Assembly: GCA_014860845.1 (NCBI GenBank)
Contig: JACZIY010000441.1
Coordinates: forward strand, 1-19,779
Direction: 5' to 3'
DNA length: 19,779 nucleotides
Origin: Anaerolineaceae bacterium
Lineage (GTDB): Bacteria > Chloroflexota > Anaerolineae > Anaerolineales > Anaerolineaceae
The translations under genes and the position numbers were made by a program. The notes beneath the pieces are model-generated. The model did not search any database, was not told where the DNA came from, and saw nothing but the letters and a program-made list of their open reading frames with translations. Below, one piece after another: positions 14,430-19,779 of this stretch. Every line of letters begins with the position of its first letter. Positions within the stretch are counted from its first letter, which is position 1.

Positions 14430-14675
14430 AATAGCGTTGAAAAGGGATCGTCCTGATACATGTCGTACAGAGAATAGTTGCTGCTGAGAAGACTATCGAA
14501 CAAAACAGGATGTTTGGGCCTTGGAGCTGCAAGATGAATTGAGTAATCTTTGCCGGTCAACTACCGTTATCAGGAAATCTGTTAATTTTTTGCAGATGAG
14601 TGAGATACTCTGTATCTAATTGGGGTGGTACCGCGGACCAGTGTTCGTCCCCTACGAATACTGGTCATTCTTTTT
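14430..14675 (+). ncRNA. T-box leader controlling trpS
   Basis: A tRNA-sensing leader that lets uncharged tRNA stabilise an antiterminator and so raises synthetase expression. The conserved pieces appear in order: AGAGA 14469-14473 and the distal stem ATAGT/ACTAT (14474-14478, 14492-14496) of Stem I; CCTTGGAGC ending at 14527; GATGAA then GAGTAA of the specifier loop/Stem II; the Stem III hairpin CGGT/ACCG with CCGTTAT (14554-14570); and the invariant T-box TGGTACCGCG at 14626-14635. The terminator stem GACCAGTGTTCGT / ACGAATACTGGTC (14636-14648, 14654-14666) with a T-run ends it. The 5' boundary is approximate. Judged by the surrounding consensus, the specifier reads TGA (14540-14542) rather than TGG. 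Confidence 0.93.
14636..14675 (+). terminator. Regulated terminator of the trpS T-box
   Basis: A thirteen-base-pair stem (one G-T pair) with a CCCCT loop is followed by TTCTTTTT. It lies immediately after the T-box sequence and 28 bp before the trpS start, where the regulated terminator of a T-box leader is expected. Confidence 0.9.
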
Positions 14676-14702
14676 AATAATTTAGAATAATGAGGTATTG
14701 AA

Positions 14703-15689
14703 ATGAGCAAAAAAGGTCGAGTTTTCTCTGGCGCAAGACCAACCGGTCGACAACACTTAGGAAATTACCTGGGTGCAATAAAAAATTATGTTGAACTTCA
14801 GGAAGATTATGATTGCGTTTACTCCGTTGTGGATATTCATGCCCTGACAACAATGGAAACAACCCAGAATCTAAAATCCAACACACTCGATATGGTCCTT
14901 GATTGGTTAGCAGCGGGAATGGATCCCAAAAAATCCATCATTTTTGTTCAATCGCATGTACCTGAAGTAATGGAATTACACACAATCTTATCGATGGTTA
15001 CGCCGTTGGGTAAATTGACTGATTTACCGACCTTTAAAGATAAAGTTCGTGAACAGCCCCACAATATTAATTATGGCCTTGTTGGTTATCCAGTATTGAT
15101 GGCTGCAGACATTGCACTTTATAAAGCGGATACAGTACCGGTGGGTGTAGATCAAGCACCGCATATTGAGTTTACGAGAGAGGTGGTTCGTTCCTTTAAT
15201 TATCGATACAATTGCGAAGTCCTGGTTGAGCCACAAATGAAAGTGACTGAGTTTCCAAAGGTACTTGGCATTGATGGACAACAAAAGATGAGTAAAAGTC
15301 TTGATAATCATATTGAAATGGCCAGCACACCTGAGGAATTGAATAAACGAGTCATGATGATGGTGACAGATCCGCAACGTCAACGAAGATCTGATCCAGG
15401 GAATCCCGATGTTTGCAATGTATTTTCCTTGCACAAGATTTTTTCCAGTTCGGATGAAGTTAAAATGATTGACAAAGAATGTCGATTGGCTGGCATTGGT
15501 TGTGTAGATTGCAAGAAATTGCTTGCGAAGAATCTAAATACACACCTGGAACCTTTTCGTGAACGAAGAACTGAATTTGAAAAACATACCGAGGACGTGG
15601 TCGATATGCTCAATGACGGTGCAAAACGAGCGAGTGTGATTGCTGAAAAAACGATGCTGGAAGTTCGCTCTGCAATAGGTTTACTTTAG
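14703..15689 (+). CDS. trpS: Tryptophanyl-tRNA synthetase, Fe-S type
   Basis: A 328-residue class I aminoacyl-tRNA synthetase that attaches tryptophan to tRNA-Trp. The HIGH-equivalent is GRQHLGNYLG (15-24), within SGARPTGRQHLGN as in all bacterial TrpS. KMSKS is at 195-199. Cysteines at 238, 260, 267 and 270 form C-x21-C-x6-C-x2-C, nearly the C-x22-C-x6-C-x2-C pattern that binds a [4Fe-4S] cluster near the anticodon-binding region in the Thermotoga maritima enzyme. GAGG lies 7 nt before the ATG. Expression is under the T-box leader just upstream. Tryptophan itself is encoded by TGG in this gene. dtd follows after 33 bp and may share the transcript. Confidence 0.97.
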   Translation: MSKKGRVFSGARPTGRQHLGNYLGAIKNYVELQEDYDCVYSVVDIHALTTMETTQNLKSNTLDMVLDWLAAGMDPKKSIIFVQSHVPEVMELHTILSMVTPLGKLTDLPTFKDKVREQPHNINYGLVGYPVLMAADIALYKADTVPVGVDQAPHIEFTREVVRSFNYRYNCEVLVEPQMKVTEFPKVLGIDGQQKMSKSLDNHIEMASTPEELNKRVMMMVTDPQRQRRSDPGNPDVCNVFSLHKIFSSSDEVKMIDKECRLAGIGCVDCKKLLAKNLNTHLEPFRERRTEFEKHTEDVVDMLNDGAKRASVIAEKTMLEVRSAIGLL

Positions 15690-15722
15690 ATTTATCATTT
15701 CAGACACAAAAAGGATCTATCT

Positions 15723-16163
15723 ATGCGAGCACTGATTCAACGCATTAGTAAGGGGTCTGTTTCTGTTGATCAAAGAATTGTTGCCAATGAAATTGGAACT
15801 GGTTTCATGATCTTTCTTGGCGTTGGACATGAGGATAATCAAGAAAAAGCTGATTCCTTAGCAAAAAAAATTACTAATTTGCGGATTTTTGGCGATGACA
15901 ACGGAAAAATGAATCTCTCAATTCTGGATATGCAAGGGCAGGCAATTGTCGTTTCACAATTCACCCTGTATGCTGATACGAAGAAAGGGAACAGGCCATC
16001 CTTCATAAACGCAGCCAATCCCGAAAAAGCGGACAAATTAGTCAACTATTTTGCAGATCGGTTGAGATCATTTGGAATTCCCGTTCAACAAGGAGAATTT
16101 GCGGCGCATATGATGGTTTCTTTGGTCAATGACGGCCCCGTGACCATCTGGATTGAAAATTAA
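15723..16163 (+). CDS. dtd: D-aminoacyl-tRNA deacylase
   Basis: A 146-residue cytoplasmic enzyme that hydrolyses D-amino acids (and glycine mischarged on tRNA-Ala) from tRNA. The length is typical for the family. Both signatures are present: SQFTLYAD at 78-85 and the cross-subunit Gly-cisPro loop NDGPVT at 136-141. The N-terminus MRALIQRISKGSV is also characteristic. AAAAGGA precedes the ATG. It follows trpS by 33 bp with no terminator between, so it is probably cotranscribed and under the same T-box. Its TAA overlaps, inside TTAA, the stop codon of the convergent PyrD-like gene. Confidence 0.96.
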   Translation: MRALIQRISKGSVSVDQRIVANEIGTGFMIFLGVGHEDNQEKADSLAKKITNLRIFGDDNGKMNLSILDMQGQAIVVSQFTLYADTKKGNRPSFINAANPEKADKLVNYFADRLRSFGIPVQQGEFAAHMMVSLVNDGPVTIWIEN

Positions 16164-16906
16164 ATATAATTTCTCCAGATTAATTCATGTCCTTGAAAAT
16201 TATGAGCACCTATTTCTAATAGATTGGATATCTGCGATTCATGTAGAACACCAACACCTGCATAGATCGGTTTTTCAAATGAAGTTAAGTGCTGAACTGC
16301 GTGCAAGGTCAAAGGAAATATCGATCTTCCATATAGTCGTCCATGAATATATTGATCATTTTGCTTTAGAACACCTCTAGGCGCTTGAATACTGAGAGCC
16401 ACAATCTCTGGAATTAAAATCCGCTGCAACCATCCCTGGAAAACATATTCAAAGGGTAAACTCAGAATAATGGGTAACTCACCCATTGCAGCCTGGATAT
16501 TTGCTTCAATATCAAGTTCTTTCAGGGAGTTATCAATGCTTAATTCTATCGCGACAATATTTTCAATACTTTCAAGCGATCGGACAATTTTTTCGATATT
16601 GTTTCGTTCATCGGATAACACATTCACACACACTGGCAAAAGAGCGTTTTCCCAGCTTTCTCGATATTGATGGATTACTTTCTTCAAACCGGGATTTGGG
16701 TGGCCAACATGAACCATAAAACCACCCTGAAATGGAACAATATTTCTTTGTGAAGATGGTTTTCTTGGGTGGTAACTGATTGGATTGGTGATAAAAAGTG
16801 CAATTTCAGGAAAATGGTTAAGAAATCCCCTACCGGGAATAAAACCAGCAGTTCCAGCAGCATTCATCCATTTTCCCGGACTAAGAAAATCAAGATCCGA
16901 CTTCAT
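16160..16906 (-). CDS. Dihydroorotate-dehydrogenase-like TIM-barrel protein (divergent PyrD)
   Basis: A 248-residue protein resembling PyrD in its ends. GKWMNAAGTAGFIPG at 11-25 matches the PVMNASGTFG flavin-binding start. IYAGVGVLHESQISNLLEIGAHNFQG near the C-terminus matches the GGI phosphate/FMN loop. The middle is short, and the PyrD substrate motif with its catalytic Cys or Ser (around NxSCPN) is not recognisable, so ordinary dihydroorotate oxidation is doubtful. It is probably an FMN enzyme with another substrate. It starts in an ATGA overlap (16903-16906) with the PIG-L gene and belongs to one operon with that gene and the PyrK-like gene. Confidence 0.7.
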   Translation of the reverse strand: MKSDLDFLSPGKWMNAAGTAGFIPGRGFLNHFPEIALFITNPISYHPRKPSSQRNIVPFQGGFMVHVGHPNPGLKKVIHQYRESWENALLPVCVNVLSDERNNIEKIVRSLESIENIVAIELSIDNSLKELDIEANIQAAMGELPIILSLPFEYVFQGWLQRILIPEIVALSIQAPRGVLKQNDQYIHGRLYGRSIFPLTLHAVQHLTSFEKPIYAGVGVLHESQISNLLEIGAHNFQGHELIWRNYI

Positions 16907-17658
16907 TTTTCATCTCTTGAAACAATGAGATTCATTTTAATTTCAGGTAAATTTTTCAATACGTCTTGAGTGCCATTCGCAAAATGATAACTTTCTTCCG
17001 TTTGAATCACTTCAGCTACACTCACTGATTTTCCTAATTCCTTCGATTTTCGTCTAACAAAAAGATCGTGTTGACTTTTGTGACATAATGCCGCTTGAAT
17101 TTTCACATCAATCACTGTTGATACATCAATAATCCAATCAGCCTGATCACTTTTATTGAGAAGGTGGGGTTTTGCCGAATTATCATAATATGCCTGAACT
17201 GTATACCAGGGAATTGCTGGATAATCACTTTGAATAATCTTTTGAGCAACCTGGTAAACAGTCAAATGGCCGGGATGGCCATACTCTCCATTACTGCCAT
17301 GTGTTATCAAGAGATCAATATTATTCTTTTTGATATATTCTTTCAATTCTAAGGCTAATTTTTCTTGATCCTGAGTAAAAGAAAAAAGTTTGTTCTCGGG
17401 TCCAACCAGAGGGTCTAAATAATCCAGAAATTGAAGAGATTTACCTCTGAGTTCATCGACAGCGCATGCTAACTCGAATTCTCTCAAAGTTCCCAATTCT
17501 ACCTGGCTACAGAGGGGAGGTACTCCACATTCTCCTCCTTCTCCACGGGTACAGCTCAGGTAATGGACAACATGTCCTGATTTTGATAATAAGGCTAATA
17601 ATCCCCCACACAGCATTGTTTCATCATCTGGATGGGCAAAGAAAACAAGAATGTTCAC
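16903..17658 (-). CDS. PIG-L family (LmbE-like) deacetylase
   Basis: A 251-residue protein with canonical zinc motifs: AHPDDETMLCGG at 8-19 (H9, D11, D12) and HGSNGEYGHPGHLTVY at 120-135 (H128, H131). It is closer to the classic AHPDDE enzymes that deacetylate GlcNAc-linked molecules (MshB, BshB, other LmbE-like proteins) than the first PIG-L gene of this window is. A cysteine-bearing loop follows the first motif (SCTRGEGGECGVPPLC, 35-50). The start is GTG, directly after the TAA of the PyrK-like gene, with GGAG a few bases upstream. The substrate is unknown; its place between two flavin/Fe-S-type genes suggests a shared small molecule or cofactor. Confidence 0.88.
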   Translation of the reverse strand: MNILVFFAHPDDETMLCGGLLALLSKSGHVVHYLSCTRGEGGECGVPPLCSQVELGTLREFELACAVDELRGKSLQFLDYLDPLVGPENKLFSFTQDQEKLALELKEYIKKNNIDLLITHGSNGEYGHPGHLTVYQVAQKIIQSDYPAIPWYTVQAYYDNSAKPHLLNKSDQADWIIDVSTVIDVKIQAALCHKSQHDLFVRRKSKELGKSVSVAEVIQTEESYHFANGTQDVLKNLPEIKMNLIVSRDEK

Positions 17659-18324
17659 TTAAAACTCCAAATCATTCAAATTGAAGACGGTTCCATGTTG
17701 ACAGGTTCGGATCCAGCCTTTTTTGGTTTTGATCGAACAAACCATGCACTGCGAATCACCTGAACATAGAATTGGACAATATATTAAAATTTCTGTAGGA
17801 ATGCCTGAATTGACTATACTTTTCAAAATGTTCTGGTTTTTATCCAGGTTATCTCTTTCTACCTCGATAAGGACAAAATCTGCCCACAACAGGTTTTCAT
17901 GCAACATACCAGGAAAAACGATTTCGACAGAATTTGGTAAAACCACATTCGTATCTTCAACCATGTATGCAACATTTTTTCCCATGCTAACACTTTGATC
18001 GATCACTGGGTTGAGCCCACCTCTGGGGTTATTTAAACTAATACATAATAGATTTTGAAAATTGAAATAATCTGAAAAACCGGAGCCTATCGGTCCTTTT
18101 ACGATGAGTTGATCACCAATTTCCCAATTTGTATTTATTGGTTTCACAAAGTAAATATCGTCGAGTTGCAATGTGAAATAAATAGGAAATAAGTGATCGT
18201 CTTTTTCAGGATTGTAAACAATTAAAAATTGTCCAGGATTTATCGGATGCAACTGCATTTTGAGCGAAATTAATTGCAGGTCACCAAAGCTTCTGATAAT
18301 GGAAATTTCTGTTCTTTGTTTCAC
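17659..18324 (-). CDS. PyrK-like flavin/[2Fe-2S] electron-transfer subunit
   Basis: A 221-residue protein laid out like PyrK/ferredoxin reductase-type electron-transfer subunits: an N-terminal beta-barrel (LHPINPGQFLIVYNP), a shortened NAD-binding-like part (80-180; RGGLNP near 101-106), and a cysteine cluster near the end with C183, C187, C193, C196 and C208 (C187-x5-C-x2-C-x11-C, then QHGTVF, as in the [2Fe-2S] site of PyrK). The usual RxYS/T flavin motif is not clear. In PyrDB systems this partner passes electrons between NAD and the FMN subunit; here the PyrD-like partner is two genes downstream. The start is GTG at 18324, six bases after TAAAAT on the minus strand, so the mRNA is probably leaderless. 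Confidence 0.72.
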   Translation of the reverse strand: MKQRTEISIIRSFGDLQLISLKMQLHPINPGQFLIVYNPEKDDHLFPIYFTLQLDDIYFVKPINTNWEIGDQLIVKGPIGSGFSDYFNFQNLLCISLNNPRGGLNPVIDQSVSMGKNVAYMVEDTNVVLPNSVEIVFPGMLHENLLWADFVLIEVERDNLDKNQNILKSIVNSGIPTEILIYCPILCSGDSQCMVCSIKTKKGWIRTCQHGTVFNLNDLEF

Positions 18325-18336
18325 GAGATAATTTTA
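18325..18336 (-). promoter_or_regulatory. -10 element of the 16160-18324 operon (leaderless)
   Basis: On the minus strand TAAAAT (18336-18331) is followed by TATCTC and then GTG at 18324. No Shine-Dalgarno site can fit. The -35 is not convincing. Confidence 0.45.
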
Positions 18337-18433
18337 CAACAATACATAATGATATTGACTACAAAGAAAAGAATATTAACCTCCCCCATATTGAATTGAT
18401 AACAGAAAGAATTATTGAAAGAAATAAGTGCAT

Positions 18434-18439
18434 TATAAT
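18434..18439 (+). promoter_or_regulatory. -10 element of the SPFH gene
   Basis: TATAAT is followed after 34 nt by the ATG at 18474, with AAGGAG in the leader. TTATTG at 18412-18417 is a possible weak -35 with 16-bp spacing. Confidence 0.5.
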
Positions 18440-18473
18440 TTGTGTGTCAATCATTCAAGAAGGAGTATAAATT

Positions 18474-19538
18474 ATGAATATTGCAAGTTCATTTCGTTTA
18501 ATAGCTACCGTTTTATGGGTTGGTTCGTTTGGCTTTTTAGTATTTGCCATGTTGCGATCCAGCCAGAATAAACCTATTCGCAGAAGCGGGTTAACGATTG
18601 TTGTCGCTTTCGTAATATCTTTGTTTTTTAGTTTAATTTCCATGGGTATGGTTTTTATCGAACCACAGGAACGAGGAATTGTAATTTCCGCTGTTTCACC
18701 TTTAGGGTACCGGGAACAGGCCTTACAACCCGGATTACAATGGATTATTCCTGGTCTTGAAAATGTGAAAAGATACCCCATTTCGAAACAAAGCTATACC
18801 ATGTCAATTGCACCATCAGAAGGAGAATATATTGGTGACGATTCCATCACTGCCCGCACCTCGGATGGACAGCAAATTTATGTGGATGCTTCGGTCATTT
18901 ATAGTATTGATCCAACTGAAGTCATCAAAGTTCACATCGAGTGGCAGGATCGCTATAGTGATGGTCTGGTTCGGCCAGTAGCTCGTTCAGTAATCAGAGA
19001 TGCCGTCAGCCAATTTGGTGTCGAGGAAGTGTATTCCAGTAAGAGAGATGAATTGACTCTAATGATCACCGAAAATATGATCGCAAAATTGGCAGAGAAT
19101 GGTTTAATCATGGATCAATTTTTATTACGAAATATTACCTTTTCTGATGAATATGCAGCTTCAGTGGAACAAAAACAGATTGCTGAACAACTGGCACAAC
19201 AAGCCAAATTTGTCGTTGAACAAAAGAAACAGGAAGCGGAACAAGCCCGACAAACCGCTGAGGGTCTGGCAGATGCATCTGTTATTCGATCAAAGGGTGA
19301 AGCAGAAGCCAGATTGATCCAGGCGGAAGCGGAAGCTAAAGCGTTGTTATTGATTGCGGATGCTGTTAAAGATCGATCTGATTTGTTAACCTATCAATAT
19401 ATTACTAAATTGGCTCCCAATATCCAAACCATGTTATTACCGGCCAATTCACCATTCCTGTTTCCATTACCGGACATGAATGCGACACAAAGCCAACTCC
19501 CAACCACAATAATTCCGGATGAAGAGCCAACCCCGTAA
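18474..19538 (+). CDS. SPFH/prohibitin-like membrane protein
   Basis: A 354-residue protein with two N-terminal hydrophobic helices (about 7-27 and 41-62), then an SPFH (band 7/prohibitin) domain starting VFIEPQERGIVISAVSPLGYREQALQPGLQWIIPGLENV. A long Glu/Gln/Ala/Lys-rich coiled coil follows at about 230-300 (KQIAEQLAQQAKFVVEQKKQEAEQARQ), and the end is Pro/Thr-rich. The pattern PIS-KQSYTMS and the SIDPTEV segment fit prohibitin-type members. These proteins form large rings in the membrane and are linked to membrane microdomains and control of FtsH-type proteolysis; the partner here is not visible. AAGGAG precedes the ATG. It has its own promoter and terminator, so it is probably a single-gene unit. 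Confidence 0.93.
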   Translation: MNIASSFRLIATVLWVGSFGFLVFAMLRSSQNKPIRRSGLTIVVAFVISLFFSLISMGMVFIEPQERGIVISAVSPLGYREQALQPGLQWIIPGLENVKRYPISKQSYTMSIAPSEGEYIGDDSITARTSDGQQIYVDASVIYSIDPTEVIKVHIEWQDRYSDGLVRPVARSVIRDAVSQFGVEEVYSSKRDELTLMITENMIAKLAENGLIMDQFLLRNITFSDEYAASVEQKQIAEQLAQQAKFVVEQKKQEAEQARQTAEGLADASVIRSKGEAEARLIQAEAEAKALLLIADAVKDRSDLLTYQYITKLAPNIQTMLLPANSPFLFPLPDMNATQSQLPTTIIPDEEPTP

Positions 19539-19544
19539 TGTCAT

Positions 19545-19583
19545 AAAAAGAACGTCCTTCTAAAATTGAGGACGTTCTTTTTT
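19545..19583 (+). terminator. Terminator of the SPFH gene
   Basis: AAAAAGAACGTCC 19545-19557 pairs with GGACGTTCTTTTT 19570-19582 around a 12-nt loop, and T residues follow. Confidence 0.9.
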
Positions 19584-19608
19584 GTGTCCTTCCAGAATTA
19601 AGCAGTCA

Positions 19609-19646
19609 GGGTGTTTCTAGCAGGCGTACGCCTGCCAGAAACACCC
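19609..19646. repeat. Long near-perfect palindrome in the spacer before selD
   Basis: GGGTGTTTCT 19609-19618, a mismatch A, then GCAGGCGT, and on the other side ACGCCTGC, a mismatch C and AGAAACACCC to 19646. Eighteen of nineteen base pairs match, with no spacer. The GC content is far above the surroundings and no T-run follows, so it is not an ordinary terminator. It looks like a dispersed palindromic (REP-like) element; only one copy is in this window. Confidence 0.7.
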
Positions 19647-19714
19647 GTTTACCACGATTTATTGAGATGATACTTTTTTTATCAAATATCGGAATTAACC
19701 TTATAATTGTTTTC

Positions 19715-19779
19715 ATGAATGAAAAAAGTACCTCTGGCAAACAAATAAGATTATCTTCGTTATCCAGTTGCGCTGGTTG
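19715..19779 (+). CDS. selD: Selenophosphate synthase, first 21 codons
   Basis: An open frame from ATG at 19715 to the window edge reads MNEKSTSGKQIRLSSLSSCAG plus the first two bases (TG) of another codon. IRLSSLSSCAG aligns with the SelD start IRLTQYSHGAG of E. coli, which is followed by the catalytic Cys17. The incomplete TG codon is therefore at the position of the catalytic Cys or selenocysteine. SelD makes selenophosphate from selenide and ATP for selenocysteine and seleno-tRNA synthesis. TATAAT at 19702-19707 lies seven bases before the ATG, so this mRNA too is probably leaderless. The call rests on a short stretch only. Confidence 0.6.
   Translation, partial: MNEKSTSGKQIRLSSLSSCAG

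Noticed and set aside
15024..15434. 136-residue minus-strand frame inside trpS
   Set aside because: Shadow of a highly conserved gene.
19609..19656. Palindrome as an integron attC site
   Set aside because: No GTTRRRY/RYYYAAC core sites, no spacer with extrahelical bases and no integrase nearby.
1..19779. CRISPR array, insertion sequence, prophage or toxin-antitoxin pair
   Set aside because: No regularly spaced direct repeats, transposase, integrase or typical small gene pair was seen on either strand.

Overview
The window looks like chromosomal DNA of an uncultured or poorly known Anaerolineae-like member of the Chloroflexota. It is AT-rich and has dense operons. The protein families point the same way: a large zinc-ribbon protein with repeated PDWL motifs, a stand-alone MutL-like protein next to a KOW protein, Thr/Pro-rich membrane proteins with a C-terminal LPTAG-like anchor, and a T-box leader on trpS. 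A Cys-rich (probably [4Fe-4S]) tryptophanyl-tRNA synthetase and a selD start at the right edge suggest an anaerobe with selenium metabolism. The taxonomy is inferred from recognised families; no marker gene was compared.

Layout. 1-291: 3' end of a cytosine-deaminase-like amidohydrolase with its terminator. 502-573: a CAT-anticodon tRNA. 615-923 (-): a small unknown protein. 1000-1728: a PIG-L-type deacetylase. 1767-9375, probably running on to 10044: a tightly packed operon of seven genes plus a membrane protein. It encodes a small unknown protein, a DUF6754-like membrane protein, a 6-TM protein, an 841-residue zinc-ribbon/PDWL scaffold, a 7-TM protein, a MutL-like protein and a KOW-domain protein. 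This is the best candidate for an undescribed system: a membrane assembly with no enzyme partner that would explain it. 10108-13259 (-): HAD phosphatase, DUF389/SH3b membrane protein, phosphomannomutase. 13309-14358: a BMP-type lipoprotein. 14430-14675: T-box leader, then trpS and dtd. 16160-18324 (-): a three-gene operon of PyrK-like, PIG-L deacetylase and PyrD-like proteins. 18474-19538: an SPFH/prohibitin-like protein. 19609-19646: a long palindrome. 19715-end: the first 21 codons of a probable selD.

How genes work together. The 1767-10044 operon has ATGA overlaps or near-zero spacing at almost every junction, so its products are probably made together and sit in or at the cytoplasmic membrane. 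The three-gene minus operon at 16160-18324 combines a flavin/Fe-S electron-transfer subunit, an FMN TIM-barrel and a deacetylase, which suggests one redox pathway rather than ordinary pyrimidine synthesis. TrpS and Dtd both serve tRNA charging quality and supply, with TrpS controlled by tRNA charging.

Expression signals. Four start codons (1767+, 13259-, 18324-, 19715+) lie only 6-7 nt downstream of a good -10 hexamer and have no Shine-Dalgarno site, which suggests leaderless mRNAs. Genes inside operons and some others (615-923, 9406, 11568, 18474) have clear AGGAG-type sites. I saw no CRISPR array, transposase, integrase or rRNA.
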